Positions 30,495-43,500 of a stretch of DNA of 57,148 nucleotides are shown one piece after another. The stretch is from Gnetum montanum (Eukaryota > Streptophyta > Gnetopsida > Gnetales > Gnetaceae). The notes under the pieces are model-generated. The model saw only the letters and a program-made list of their open reading frames with translations. It ran no database searches and was not told where the DNA came from. Within the stretch, counting starts at the first letter, position 1. Each line of letters starts with the position of its first letter. The position numbers and the translations under genes were made by a program. The stretch spans positions 707,786-764,933 of the forward strand of contig MNCI01005936.1 of NCBI GenBank assembly GCA_015680685.1. The letters run 5' to 3'.

Positions 30495-32880
30495 ATGGAT
30501 TCACATAATGATCAACCATCACCTGCCAAGTAGATAAGAAGTAATGATAGAATTGTTGATGAAGTAGAATGGGGGATACCAATGTAGATATGAATCACTT
30601 ATGCTCATATTGATACATACCATCCAAACTTTACTTTCATCTTTTATTAGGACAAGAAAATGAGGTGGAGAGACATAGAAGGCAACATAGTCCTATCTCT
30701 AGAACATTTAGCATTGAACATGTTACAAACTACTTTAAAGAGAATGCATTTGGACCAGATTTAGGAAGGGTATCATGTGACTTAACACATGACCAGGCCC
30801 TACAAAGCCACAAAGAAGTAGATAATAAGAGATGATGCTACAGAAATCAAACATATAAATAGCAAAGGGAAGCATACTAACACTTCTATTATCATAGAAG
30901 AACTTGATGATGATCAACTCATTTCAGAACAACTCCATCAGAATCATGAGGAGCCTTCAAAGACACTTGTCATCAAACTAGAGGAGCCTATCAAAGCCCA
31001 ACTTCATTCTACTCTAGTAGAGACATATAAGGTGGAGGCAAATGGCTCAAGATACAAGTGGGTCTTTAGGCCAAGGGATCCTACTAAATCTTATAGGGAA
31101 ACATACAAGAGTTATGAAAGGAGAACTAGCTAACACCATTCTCTTGCCATCTCATCTACCTCATCATGATCATCAGAGGACTATAATAGGAGAATACATA
31201 AGTACAAGGACTCTAATAGGGAATAAAGGTAAACTCATGATCATCATGATAGATATTCTAGATACTTTGATTTAGAAGATGAAGAGCATGAAAGAAGAAT
31301 AAGAAGAGACAAAAGAGAGGATCAGGAGAGGCATGAGCGTAGAAGGGGTTACCACTATAGTAGAGCATATGAACCTGATCATGATAATAAACCCCTTATG
31401 GTAACCCAAAGCATGATCAATATTTAGGAAACTATCTACATACCTACTAGGCACATGAGAGGTAGTTGAATCAAATGACTAGACATGAACAATATGCCAT
31501 GATTTGAAGATGGTTATAACATAGATCCACAACATCACCTTTAAGCATTCCATGATGCTTGTGCTCTTTAGAACATAGAGAGTGATTGGTAGAAAATAAA
31601 GCTATTTCCCAGAACACCCTTGAAGAAAGCAGAAAGCTGGTACATGTTACTAGATCATGAATCCATCAAACACTAGAATACAATGCTCAAAATCTTTAAT
31701 GATAAATATCAAACCTATTCACAAATATCAAATATAAGAAAAAAAATCTAGAACTAGAAATAAGGGACTCATGAAACCCTTAATACGCTTACGGATAGAT
31801 ATTATTCACTATTACATAGATGCCTAGGCCATGGATTTTCATCAAAGAAATAGCTAAGGCACATCATAGATGAGCGAATAAGTAAAACTAGAGAGATCCT
31901 TGGGGTTTATGCCCAAGAAAGATTATCAAAACTGACTACCCATCGTATTTAAAGATTGATTAAACAAGTGGCAAAAGAAGAAAGTGAATTTAGAAAAAAA
32001 GAATCAATTGAAGAGTACAACAAGGATCCATCAATAAGAAAGAGAGATGCACACGTGTGTGATACCTAAGAGGAAGAAAGCTTGGACCAAGAAATTTAAA
32101 AAGAGATGCTACCAATCTAAAAATTTATTTCCAATATAATAGCACATGTAGCAAAAATGTGGAATTCAATTAATGAAATATGTACAATAGCATTAAAGAT
32201 TATGAAGGAAGGAGTAGAGAAATCCTTCGCTAGAGGCAAAGACAAAAGAAAGAAGAGAGAACTTGGACACAAAGACAAAGTTACTTTAGTAGCTAAGGTC
32301 TTGGATACCAACTCTATAAATGATGAAGGTTGCATTATGTGTCAGTACGAACATCCTAAGGGATGTTCTCCAATTGTGACACATTTGCAAGAAATAGGGG
32401 CATACACACTTAACCCCAAATTTGTTTAAAAAGAGATGCCCAAATGGTTAATTTATCGTCAAGGTAACTATTGATAGAACCTTCAAACAAGGTACTATTA
32501 TAGTGGAGCTTTGCCATAGCTGCAGGAGAAATATTATCAATAGTGGTAGTATGGGCCATGCCATTGCCATGCCAACAATATTCATATTGACAAATTGATC
32601 CTTATGGATACTATGTCCAACAACCAATCTCACTAGTGAACGTAATTATTCAAAATCCATAGTATTATCCACTAGAATATCATCAATTAATGGCACCAAG
32701 GACCAATTTAGGCTTGTACATGCATCCACAAGTAGCTGATTTTTCAAATCCCAATCCAAATCCTTTGCCACCAATGCCACCATCCATAATGCAAGGAGAG
32801 TTGTCATCACAACTGCACCAGAAGAGAGCTGCAAGGGCAATAAGTATACAATTGGAGGATCTCACTAGTAGTGCTAAGGG
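30495..32880 (+). pseudogene. gag of element F, decayed
   Basis: Start at ATG 30495 (MDSHNDQPS). Blocks in order: AHIDTYHPNFTFIFY near 30605-30650; a charged Arg/Glu/His-rich linker near 31270-31380; the capsid-type region (FHDACAL near 31548, WYMLL near 31638, KYQTYSQISNIRKKI near 31705); RCLGHGF; DERISKTREILGVYAQERL near 31870-31925; then CIMCQYEHPKGC (about 32333-32368) followed by HLQEIGAYTLNP. The Pro-rich tail ends in a run of PNP/PPMPP near 32750-32790. About 800 codons with many stops and at least one frame change. Confidence 0.86.
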
Positions 32881-33884
32881 CTAAATAAAGAAAAGTCATT
32901 TTTTTAGGACAAGTCTAGAGAAGGCTGGTAGAATTGGAGCCTTATCAAGATCAACTCCTCCTAAAATAGATCCTCTCACTATTGACAAACTTCCATCATC
33001 AACAAGCCTAAACATACAAACCATCATGCTTAGTGAAATCCTCACAAATTGGATTAAGGCATAACCACTTCCATAGAAAAGAATTGATTTGGGAATTCCT
33101 TTGATCTATCTAAGAGTGGCTAGAAATTAACCATGTCAAGCTCTATTAGACTCAGGTTTTGGAGTGAATTTGATTTTTTATGAAACATATCAAACATGGA
33201 ACCTACCACCATTCATGGAATGCAACATCAGGTTAGAGCTTGCAAATCAGTCTATAGCCATTCCTATGGAACAAATTGATGATGTAGGAATAACTGTCAA
33301 TGGGTGGTCATATCTAATGGACTTTTGATTATTGATGTGAAGGATGTTGATAAGGAATCCTAATAATCATGGGGAGGGCATGGATTAGCACAATCGATGC
33401 TAAGCTAAGTATGAGAGATTTGTTGGTTGAGATTTCTAAAGAATATGCACATGGAGCCATACACATGTAGCAAATTCCATGCATAATTGCTAAAAGTAAA
33501 GGGTGCAATAGTGGATCGACACTCCAAAATGTCAACACAGTTTCCATTCTAGTCCACAACAATAATAAAAAATTACTAGTGTGTGCAACCAAAAAAGTAG
33601 AGGCCACAAAACCAAAAGACATCCCATGGCCACTAGCTAAGAACCTTAATATGTCTAACACATGCATGGAAATATTTGAAACACTTACTAATTCCCAAAC
33701 TAGGAAAATGACTCCAAATAAGAACTTCAAATAAATTAATAACTCATAATCTACAGCAAAAGGGAAAGAGAACAAGAATTTAGACAATCATGATAGAAAT
33801 GTTACATCACTAAGGACGGTAGGTGAACCACCTATAGTGTATGGCCCAGGAGATTTAGGGAGCATTTTCCAAACACTTGTTCAT
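32881..33884 (+). pseudogene. Protease of element F, decayed
   Basis: This is the retropepsin-type aspartic protease that would cut the polyprotein. The active-site triplet Asp-Ser-Gly is kept at 33149-33157 in QALLDSGFGVNLI. ETYQTWNLPPFMECNIRLEL and VNGWSYLMDF follow. From about 33470 to 33884 a Lys/Asn-rich frame corresponds to the normal PR-RT linker, but RT never begins. Confidence 0.86.
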
Positions 33885-33906
33885 CAGATTAGTCATGGGG
33901 AAGATA
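33885..33906 (+). promoter_or_regulatory. PPT-like site after protease (element F)
   Basis: CAGATTAGTCATGGGGAAGA matches the post-integrase sites of complete elements even though integrase is absent here. Confidence 0.5.
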
Positions 33907-33924
33907 CTTTACTTTGACTTTAGA

Positions 33925-34150
33925 ATTAATAAGTGATTTTTCTATTTTTTTTATTTTGCAATTCTTTCCATCATTTTACATTCGTTGACATTTTCTTATT
34001 CTTTTATACTTTTCCATTTCTTAATTTTTCATATTCTTTCACATTTTTCATTCTTTTAATGTTTTTCATCCTTTATATTTTTTCATAATTTTTTTCTATC
34101 CTTTCCATTTCTTTCATAATTTATTTTCAAATCCTTTGTAAATAATTTTG
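33925..34150 (+). repeat. T-rich tract of element F
   Basis: Irregular TTTTTCAT and TTTTACATT-type repeats, homologous in position and style to the other tracts. Confidence 0.8.
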
Positions 34151-35420
34151 ATTGTTAATAAAATACATTCAAATAAAGGAAGATGTAGTCCAATAAGGTG
34201 AAGACTTCTCTATGATATGAAGTCATAAGAGAGTGATTATTTGCATAGTGAGCCACATCATCCATCCATCCTTTCCATTAATAAGAGGTTCTTACCATGC
34301 TTATAATGACATTCTCTTCCACCCTACAACTAAGAATAAACTTGTGATCATTATTCATAGATTGAAAATTGAATAACCAAGTGGAAATGCAAAGGGTGTG
34401 ACATTAAGGGGACTTTTGGATTCTTTTTGGATTATTATTATGAATTCTATCATGTTACTAAGGCTATATTATATCCTTGTAGATCTAACAAAAAATGGAA
34501 GTAAGACTTAAATAAGTGTTGCCTTAAAAGGGTTAACACAAATAAAAAATAAAGGAGAACAAAATAAATTTCTAGGGATCCCATTAGAAATACATGTTAC
34601 CCATGCCTAAAGGTAGGCAATTTCTCAAAAATTTCAAAATAAAAACAAAGTGTTGTGATTAAAACTTCTCCCTTGGACAATAACCCAAGTGACAATACCC
34701 TGTGTAAAATTGATAGTCTTACAATTGTAATCCCAAGAGATAAAATGATGTGATGTCACTGGAATGTAATTTGGACTTAGTTCGAATCTTGAATAGAAAG
34801 ACTAATGATTACTTTAATCACTAATAAAACATAATAATTCATTATGCCTATGGTAAGACACCTCACATCTTGATTTCAGCAATCTCTTCTAAGCCCATTT
34901 CATCTCATTATTTGAATATTTATAACTTCTAATTTTGTATAACATAGAGTTATTTTTCAAATTTTTGGTACTAACATGTGTATTTTGCTAATTAGGTATG
35001 CATTACTTTCAACTTCTTAAGTGCCTAAGGATACTTTTAGGCATGGTTATACAAGGACATTAAGGGTTGGAGCCTGCTTTGGGGAGGACCCACTTGTATA
35101 ACTATTGTATCTTATACTTGCCAACCAATTCCACATCATCTTGAGCCTTCATGTTTCAATAAATGATAATAAATACTTCCCATATCATTCACACTATCTA
35201 TTCTAATGACACAACACCATTGTCTATCTCATTCATTTCATCAACACCTCATATACTTTCATAGCCCAATATTCCTTAATCATAGACTTTCAATGCTTAT
35301 TGTTCACAATAGAAGCATCATCTTGATTTTAGGACCCTTTCAACATGATTTATATCTTCCAACCATCTAATGGAACTTAATTTTTCCCTGACAAACCTTA
35401 TGAAAATTTGATTTTTTCTA
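34151..35420 (+). other. Spacer of element F
   Basis: This spacer is non-coding. It carries CATCCATCCATCC (about 34259-34271), AAAGGGTGTGACATTAAGGG (34392-34411) and GCTTTGGGGAGGACCCAC (35076-35093), all shared with other copies. Confidence 0.7.
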
Positions 35421-35480
35421 AGGTAACATTGTAGTTATGATATTGCAAGCACCTATGATATCATAAATACGATGCACCCA
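35421..35480 (+). promoter_or_regulatory. U3-like GATATCAT repeats upstream of ORF3 (element F)
   Basis: CATTGTAGTTATGATATTGC and CCTATGATATCATAAATACG precede the internal TATA. The same element's LTR U3 has TATGATGTCATATATACG, ACGATATCATAGG and, in the 3' copy, TAGTAATGATATCATATC. The similarity is to this LTR type and not to the GGCCCC type. Confidence 0.62.
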
Positions 35481-35484
35481 TAAA

Positions 35485-35497
35485 AACTATATATAGC
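35485..35497 (+). promoter_or_regulatory. Internal TATA box upstream of ORF3 (element F)
   Basis: AACTATATATAGC lies right after the U3-like repeats, about 480 bases before the ORF3 ATG, the same distance as in element D. Confidence 0.55.
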
Positions 35498-35974
35498 ATG
35501 AGGGAGTTAGAAAGACTTTTTCATTTTTGATTTTGATCAAAAGAGAGTTGTTGCCAATTTTTCTTTGCATTATTACTCCAATTTTTGTGATTTTTGAATC
35601 TAGATGATTCGGGAGTGATCATCTTAGTTGTGTGGGGAGGGGGAGGGGTGTTAGTAAGGAAAATCTGAGTCAATTTTTTGAAAATTGCTAATAATTGAAA
35701 GGTATTATAGGGATAATTTTAAGGGGACATATTAAGAATTTTATAGTAAATCACTTATGTTAAGGCCAAAACAACTTTAAGAAAACTCCTAATTGATCAT
35801 ACCACTTATTTTATACCATAGAAAGGTACTAATAAGGTTGTTCTTGAAAAATTTCCTAACTCAGCAATCATAATGAACTATGAACTTGATATAACTAAGG
35901 GTATGAGTAAGGTACCAAATTGTTGCTCATCTGTGAGAATACTCTAATAATTCCAAATCCTTGATTGATTGTAG
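35498..35974 (+). other. ORF3 leader of element F
   Basis: This leader is non-coding. TTGCCAATTTTTCTTTGC (about 35551-35568) resembles the leaders of G and D. It ends GATTGATTGTAG directly before ATG, a good 3' splice site; a matching donor is not obvious. Confidence 0.5.
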
Positions 35975-38709
35975 ATGGCCCAAAAAAGAGGAGCACAAGG
36001 AGAACTTCCATAACCAACAAGCAAAAGACCATAAGGTGAAAAAGGATAAGTGAGCAAGCAAAACTTGCAAGTAGAGCAAGGAGAGTAGGAGGCATAATCC
36101 TTTAGTATTTATCAATAAACTCCTACCATAGAGTAATCTACTCAAGCAAAAGCAGACATTCCACAAAAGCCCATCTAAGGACAGTAACTCACATTGTTAC
36201 CTAAATGCCTTCAAGCTATTCAAGAAAAATTGATCATGTCAATAGTAATTGTGAAACTTAAATTTGATCCCTTTTTGGAATTTTGTCTAGAAGGTGTTAA
36301 GGCCCAACTTCAGTCATCTCCTTTTTGGCCTACTCTAACAACAAATGGGAAGTGGTATTTAGAAGAAACACTCCAATTTTGGTAGAATTGAGAAGCAAAT
36401 GCTATAGTAAAAATTGAAGGGATCTCAGTGTCTTACAAAATTAAGGCAATTACAGAGGTACTGACTATGCCCAATGAAGGAGCAAAGGTGGCACAAATAT
36501 TAACAAGATCTAACAAAGATGCTAGGAAGCTATGGTTTCAGTGAGCATATGGTAAGGACAATAAAGAATACATTGAACTAATTGTAGAAGAAAAGATCTA
36601 TTTTAAAATTGGCACTTATCACTTATTTCCTACCAAGAGATTGAACCAAATATCTAAATATGTGGCTTAAGGTAGCACAACATTAATGGGAAAGTTCAAT
36701 GTGAACATCACTCACCTTTACTGCACAAAAAATTAAAGCCAGTTCAATGAGAAGAAGGTAAGGAAGTTAATACTTCCATTTCCTTGCCTTATTCGAAAGT
36801 TATGCAAATGAGTTGGCATCCTAGGGTATACAAATGATGCATTAAGGAAGGCACAAAATGCTTCCTATGCCAAAATGTTCAAACTAGTGCATCCCAGAAA
36901 GGACCAAATAGAAGAACAACCAAGCACTGAGTAGAATACCCAAACCATAGAACAACAATAGCAGCAACTGCAAGTTTCACCACCACCACCATAAGATTAT
37001 AGGCCTTTAATGAGTCATCTACAATAAATTGTAGAACCCATCAGTTGGGAAAGCACAGAAGAGGCCAATTTATTCAAAGTAATTGATGATGCATTAAGGC
37101 CAACCATCTCAACAAATCCTGCCATTAGACAAATATCATTAAAGTCAAGAGGAGAGACCTAGTGGTCACAATAGATTTTTGGAAACACCACATGATTTCG
37201 AGTGGTGCTTGAATCTAGAGAATGAGCCACAGTTATGGTCATGTAGCATGATGATGTAGTAGGAACCACAGAAGTGATCACAGATCACATTAAAGAATCT
37301 TTCAATGTTAGTGGTGCTACTAGCTAATATTTATGGAACCAAAGATGCTCAAATGTTAGTTAGTACCTCTCTGACTCCTATAGAATATGAAGATATGTTA
37401 GATAGACTATTGTAGATAGGACAGGTTATGAAAAATCTCTTCGACATTCCTAGTGATGTCACTACAACACAATCTAAATTGATTGGCACCAAAGAAAAAT
37501 AGATCATGGTCAAAACCAATGCAGATTGTGCTAAGAATAAGCTTCATAGATTACATGAAGAGCTCATGGCCCTAAGACTAAAAAGAAGAGATCTAACTTA
37601 GTTCATTACACTAGAATAGCTAGCACAATTTAGAACTAAGCATATCAATTACCTTCTTAAGAATAACAAAGAGATGGAGAATGAGAAATAAACTGCAGTA
37701 TGAGATGCTTTTGCAGCCAAAGCCCAAACATATGCCCATGTTAAAGCACTTACTACCTTACAAGAGGAAAATAAACAACTTGCTACAGATAAGATGTGGT
37801 TGATCACTATTGAAAAATAGAAAAATATTTTGGAAGAAAGCATTCCCTAGCTAAGGGAATAGCTAGTGAGGATCAACTAGGATATGAGCCACATAGCAAG
37901 AGAAAAAAAAATCCTCTCTATGGAGGAGGTTATGCCATTTGACATAAGTTAGCCATTGAAATTAGCATGTGGTAGAATGAGCACATGGTAAAATGAGGCA
38001 AAGAAACATGAATGGCTCATGGAACACTTTTGAGATCAAGTGGGAATGTATAAACAAATCAATGAGAAAGAGATCTAGATGGTGAAGGCCAACATTAATT
38101 CCATGTCAACACAAAATCCAAAATGGAAATCCATCTTGCACAACATGGCCCACACCTATAAATTGGAAGTGAGAAATAAAGACTTGTAGATAGAGGACTT
38201 AAAAGAATACATGGGGTATCCATTATGCTAAGTTGGCCATGTTAATAGTAGGTAGGTCCAAAAGTGAGCTTGAACAACAAGTAGTAGCCCCATACACCTT
38301 GTGTGAGAAGGAGTTTGCAGATTGCAATGATGCTTTATAAAAACTTCAATTAGCAAACTCAAAGCTTAAAGTAGTTAAGGCTAGCTACCAGGGGAAAAAA
38401 GATGTAGCAGCGAACCTAGCTAGAAGATTAATAGATGACCATGAACTAAGAGAGAAGGCCAAAGCTTTTGAAGAAGAAAGATGATAGTTTGCAACATGGT
38501 ATGTTAAAGCTAATAAGATGTTTCTGCCACTTCCATGTCCGTGGAACATGTTGACTCCATCAAACATGGGTTCATCAGCATAGATGGTTCATGATCCAAG
38601 AATGAAAGAGGAGAAATTGCAAGTGCTCCTAAACCATTAGCAATTTTAGCAGCTTGATGACAAGGGGAAGAAACCAATGGAAGATCCACTGCCACTTGGA
38701 ACAACCTAA
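35975..38709 (+). pseudogene. ORF3 of element F (plant-transposon-protein-like domain plus coiled coil)
   Basis: Start at ATG 35975 (MAQKRGAQGELP). Conserved blocks: KLKFDPFLEFCLEGVKAQLQ then SPFWPTLTTNGKWYLEETLQF (about 36255-36381); ARKLWFQ (about 36521); YFKIGTYHLFPTKRL (36600-36644); MGKFNVNITHLY (about 36689-36724); LPFPCLIRKLCK (about 36775-36810). After about 37080 the frame turns Glu/Lys/Leu-rich, fitting a long coiled coil, with many stops. The end KPMEDPLPLGTT with stop at 38707-38709 defines the ancestral C-terminus. No membrane segment or signal peptide. About 910 codons. Confidence 0.83.
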
Positions 38710-38896
38710 GGCTACATCTAGCTTTGCCAAATTTTGTTTTTGTATTATAAAGTTTGCCATTTCAAGTTTGCGTCATTTTTGTAAAACACCACTATGACAC
38801 TCAAGAGTCATGTATAAAGTAGTTAGTGTCATGTGAATCTACCTTTGAATTTTGTAAGGGACTCTATTCTCATTTTGTAACTTGAGGATGAGTTTT
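38710..38896 (+). other. 3' untranslated end of element F
   Basis: Contains TTTGTAAGGGACT and CTTGAGGATGAGTTTTTAGT, shared with A and G just before the PPT. Confidence 0.65.
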
Positions 38897-38914
38897 TAGT
38901 TAGTTTTGGGGGTA
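38897..38914 (+). promoter_or_regulatory. Polypurine tract, element F
   Basis: TTTAGTTAGTTTTGGGGGTA abuts the LTR start TGATAAATCC at 38915. Confidence 0.86.
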
Positions 38915-39342
38915 TGATAAATCCAAATTTTTTTCCATAACAATATCATAGTAATGATATCATATCTACAATGTTGTAGATACGTTATCATATAAATGAT
39001 ATTGTGGGGTGCATGCCAGCTTATAAAAGCAACACTTAGGCACATAGATCCATAATAGATTTGATAACATAGTAGCAAAACTCTTTCAATTTGTTTTCAT
39101 AATTTTATCTTTTAATACTTAGCAGTGTGTGCTTGCAGTATGATGTTAAGTGATTGAATGGAATCTTTATTCAAGTGTGATGTGCTTGGACACATTGCAA
39201 GACTATAAATAAAGATTGAGATTACTTTCCATCATTAAAAAAACACTTAGTTTTATTTCTACTTTCATTTAGTTTAATGTTTACTGTTTTGATAGTTACT
39301 AATTTACTTTCAATGAACTTTACTATTCCTATTGTTAAGTAG
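38915..39342 (+). repeat. 3' LTR of element F, cut by element G
   Basis: Matches the first ~430 bases of the 5' LTR. Its U3 has gained extra palindrome-like sequence (ATCTACAATGTTGTAGATAC, about 38964-38983). It stops at GTTAAGTAG, where G's LTR begins. Confidence 0.92.
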
Positions 39343-40211
39343 TGATGAGTCATGTTTTCTAGGTTATGTCAATGAGGCCTTCTTGATGCAGCCCCATCGA
39401 CGCGGTTGCATAAACATGGGATTTGATGCATTGATGTGGCCCCATTAACACAATGTCTATTTTTGCTTATAAATATGTGCTTGCCCACCATGTTTATGGA
39501 ATATTTTATCATAGCTGTAATGGAGCTCTTGTAGTTTTGTCATTTGAAAGTTAGAATATTTTTCTAAGTGCCCACAATGAGTCAAAGAGTATACAGATTT
39601 TTATTCGAGCACTGTTGTACCTAAGCATGGTAGTGTATGTGAAAATAAAGACGAGCTTTCAAATAAACCTTTTAGTACTTTGAAATAGATTAATTTTTTA
39701 TTTATGTATTTAATATTTTATTCAATTTCCTTTAATTATTTAAGTAATTAAGTAATCAATTAAGCTAAATTAAATAACAATTAATTACCACTTCGAGTAT
39801 ATGCTTGACACTTGGTAATTTGAGTAATGCTTAACGTTTGGTAACTCAATAGCACTAAACGTGTTCAAGATGTGTATGGCAAGTCGGAACAAATGCTTAT
39901 GTTAGAATTAATTAGGTGTAGCTAGTTAGATTAAATTAGTAATTTAATTAGTTTATTTTATTCATTATTCTTTATCCTTAAGCAACTTTAAAAAAAACAT
40001 GAAAATGATAAAAATCATATGCATTAGTTATACTTAACCATACCTTTGCATTGCACAAGTGTAATTGGGAAGATAATGATTGCAATGGTTAGTTTCACTT
40101 CCTAGAGACTAGTGTACTTAGAAGGATATAAGTCCACAAGATTCGATTGGATCACACGTGAATGCTTAGTGATTTGTATGGTTGGGCATAGGATCTACCC
40201 ACCACTCATCA
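39343..40211 (+). repeat. 5' LTR of element G (GGCCCC type)
   Basis: TGATGAGTCATG to CACTCATCA, 869 bp. U3 repeats include GTCAATGAGGCC, GCAGCCCCATCGACGCGG and CATTGATGTGGCCCCATTAA; TATA is GCTTATAAATATG (39465-39477). AATAAAG lies near 39643-39649. Confidence 0.92.
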
Positions 40212-40212
40212 T

Positions 40213-40230
40213 TAGCATCATTTCCAAGGA
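40213..40230 (+). promoter_or_regulatory. Primer-binding site, decayed tRNA-Asp type (element G)
   Basis: TAGCATCATTTCCAAGGA, one base after the LTR. Differences from element D's site are mostly G to A. Confidence 0.82.
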
Positions 40231-40372
40231 CTTGTAGTTTGATACATGTACTATCTAGGACTTAGTGAATATTATTTAAGATCGTTGAAATGAACCCTAA
40301 GGTCATAATCATTTTAAAAAATTAATAATTATAATTATAATTTAAGCATAGTGAAATTTTCTCTAATCCAAA

Positions 40373-42650
40373 ATGTCTTCTTCTCATAGGCATGATGATT
40401 CAAAATTGCTAGTGCCCCAATAATTCAAAGTGATGTACATTCATCTAGATGAGTTTGTACCTAATTTCTCCTTCATCTTACATCATGATGAACAACTATG
40501 ATGGAGAGATATGGAGGGAAACATTGTGTTTCCTCCCAACCAATCTATTCCTGGGATGCTGCTCTAAACTCTTAAGAGGTTGAGGATATAGAACCTTCAT
40601 GATAAATACATTGTATAATACCATGACTATTGGGACTACTATTCCATAGAAACACAACGTAAATGAGATCGACACCAAGAGAAGCACCATGAATCTATGA
40701 AGGGGAAATAGTTCACTAACCTCTTATTCTTATTAAACCAAGATGATAATAAGGATCTTCCCTCTAGGGGTTCTCAACATGAAGATTTTCTACCCCTTGA
40801 CTTTGGTGAAGGGGGCTTGAACCCAAATCTATAGTTCACTATCAACAATTTAGGTTTAGGAAAAAGTCAAAGGTAAGAGCTCAAGCAAGAATCATGATGA
40901 TAGAAAACCTGATGATCATGCCCATGACAAGTGGACAGGAGATGGAAGACACCATGGTGGTGGTAGTCCTCGTCCCTCTTCATCCTCTTCATCTACATCT
41001 TCTTCTTCCTCCTTTGAATTTGATTGAAATTGTAGGGGATGAAACCATGATGGAGGTGAATGACAGAACAATGATCATAGGCCTCACCATGAATGAAGGA
41101 GTAGCATGGAACATCATAGGTATCATCAAAATCATAACAATGATGAGCCCTTGCTGATACCTCATAGCATGCTAAAAATTGTAGAGGTAGTCAAGATTCC
41201 AACTAGGCATGTGAAAGATAGTGGAATCAAGCAGTTGAATATGACAAATGTCCCCATATTTGAGAGGGGATATAACTCAAATCCACAGATCCATTTTCAA
41301 GCCTTTCATGATGCATTTACTTTGCAAAACATAGAAAATGATTGGTATAAACTCAAGTTCTTCCCCAAGACACTCATAATAGAAGAAAAAAGTTGGTATA
41401 GATCCTTGGTGCCAAAATCAATTTGTAGATGACATACGATGCTTGAACTGTTCAATGAAAAATATTACATGTACTCTAGAGTGTCCAATTTTAGAAAGAA
41501 AATCCAAGGTTGGTGAAAAGGAACACATAAACCCTTGGACACAATCATGAACAAGTATTATTCCCTTTTGCACAGATGTCTTGGCCATGGTTATTCTCAA
41601 TGGGAGTAGCTTCACCATATCATAGGTGGGCTTCGATCCAAAATAAGGAGACCTCTTGGGGTATATGTCCAAGAGAGACTATAAAAACTAAGAGCATGTC
41701 AAATTCAAAGGCTACTTGAGAAAGTTACAAAAGAAGAAGGTGAGTCGAGAAAATGAAAAAGTATTAAGGAGTATAATTGGAATCCTTCCATCAAAAAAAG
41801 GGAGGTCCAATTTCGTGACAGTGAGGGGGAGGCATCACTTGATGAAGTGGTGTAGCAAAAAACCTTACTAATTTAAAAATATTTGTCTAAAATTTTAGCT
41901 AAGGTTAAAAAAATGTGGGAATCTTTGGATGAAAATTTCAAACTGCTCTAAAAATTACAAAAGAATCCAAAGAACAAGGTAGTAATTATGATATCAAGAG
42001 AAGAAAAGAAGTTGAATGTGCTTATCAAAGCAGTAAGGGTAAGGTTGTGGTAGTAGAAAAGGTTTTGGAGTTAGAATTAGATGAGGATTATGGGTGTGAC
42101 ATCTACGAATATGAACATCCCAAGGGATTTTGATCTATTATGTCATAGTTTCAAGAATTTAGGGTATATGCTCTGAATCCTAGACTAGCATGAAGTCAAG
42201 CACCTAGAAGATTGTCTTATCCTCAAGGAAACCCAAGGTAGTTCCACCAACAACAATAGGCTTGTTATCCAAGTGGAGCTCCACCATAATCATATGAGTA
42301 GTATCAATAGTGACAATATCCACAATCATGGGGAATGCCACCACCAAGGTAGCAGTACCCTTACAGGAAACCAAATCCATATGGGTACTATGTTCAGCAA
42401 CCAATGTCTCTACATGACTCTTCTAGTCATGCTTATTTTTAACATCACTACTACCCTCCAGAGTATCATAGAACTCATTCTCCATCTCCTAGAGGGAAAT
42501 CCCCATATCCTTATCACCCTCCTCATCCTTTAGCACATGTTCCTCCATCCTAAACCCAATTACTACCTACTACATCCATGCAGGGTGAAATTCCAACATA
42601 GCCACAACAACATAACACTACAAGGGTTGTTAACCTAAAACCAACTCCTC
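40373..42650 (+). pseudogene. gag of element G, decayed
   Basis: Start at ATG 40373 (MSSSHRHDD). Blocks: YIHLDEFVPNFSFILHHDEQ near 40437-40496; a Ser-rich stretch near 40980; IPTRHVKDSGIK and NVPIFERGYNSNPQIHFQAF (41190-41310); NDWYKLKFFPKT; a capsid-type region to about 41720 with GLRSKIRRPLGVYVQE-like sequence; and CDIYEYEHPKGF near 42099-42134, where two Cys of the CxxC...C motif have become Tyr and Phe. A Pro-rich tail follows. Many stops. Confidence 0.86.
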
Positions 42651-42799
42651 AGCTAAGTGGCTCAAAACCTAAATCTCATAAAAGATCATTCTTCCAAACC
42701 AATATCCCTACTAAGCCCTCACCTACTTATGTAGCTGGTCATCCTGTGGATCTTTCATTCTTTGAATAAATTCCTTTTGAAAGCCCTTCAAACCAAATG

Positions 42800-43500
42800 C
42801 TACACAAGATGTACATTGTCATGTTAACCCACATTGTATCTAATTGGATCAAGGATAGCAACCTTCCTAGGAAAATAATTAATCCTAGAAGCCCTCTCAT
42901 CTACTTGTAGATTACTGGGAATGAGCCATGCAAGGCTCTCCTTGATTTACGTTTTGGTGTCAAATCGATTTCCCATCAAATGGACAATGCTTGGAACTTG
43001 CCTCCTCTTAAGAAGAGCAACCTCTATTTAGAATTGGCAAATCAATCCATCATTATTCCCTTGGAACTAGTGGACGACATTGTAACTACTGTCTATGGGT
43101 GGTCATATCCTATTGATTTCTTGGTGACTCAAGTTGACAATTGCAAGGGGGACTTCCTAATCATTATGGAAAGAGCTTAGTTAAGCACTATTGATGCACA
43201 AATGGGCATAAAATAGCTTTTCCTAGAGATTTCCATGGAAAATGCATTTGGAACTATCAAGAAGAATCAAGTCCCATGCATTGTGTACATCGATACAAGG
43301 TGCAATTATGTGCAGAAACTCTAGTTTATTAAAAGGACTTCAATTAAAGTATGTAGAAAATGTCCAGATGAATTTGATATTCAAAAGTACCTGTACATAG
43401 TAGCCACAAAATAGGAGGGTACTCAATGGCTGACAGCTAATTTTGAGAGTAGAAAATTTTGTATGAACCTTCTAAGAGCTTAAACTATGCCTATGTTGAA
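42800..43500 (+). pseudogene. Protease of element G, active site destroyed
   Basis: KALLDLRFGV at about 42932-42961 aligns with ALLDSGFGV of element F. The Asp codon remains (42944-42946) but Ser-Gly has become Leu-Arg (TTACGT). NAWNLPPLKKSNLYLELANQ and VYGWSYPIDFLVTQV follow in an open frame (42980-43180), then MERA.LSTIDA where GRAWLST is usual. Confidence 0.88.

Larger units (their letters stand above)
29501..39342 (+). mobile_element. Element F: gag-protease-ORF3 element lacking RT, RNase H and integrase
   Basis: Order: 5' LTR, PBS, gag, protease, PPT-like site, T-rich tract, spacer, U3-like/TATA region, ORF3, PPT, and 428 bases of 3' LTR. From protease the sequence goes directly to the post-integrase PPT-like/T-rich junction (33885-34150), so all of RT-RH-IN is missing. 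Its 3' LTR is interrupted by element G. Confidence 0.9.

Noticed and set aside
33329-33787. Minus-strand 152-codon frame
   Set aside because: It is antisense to the protease and PR-RT linker of element F, which has homologues in I and G.
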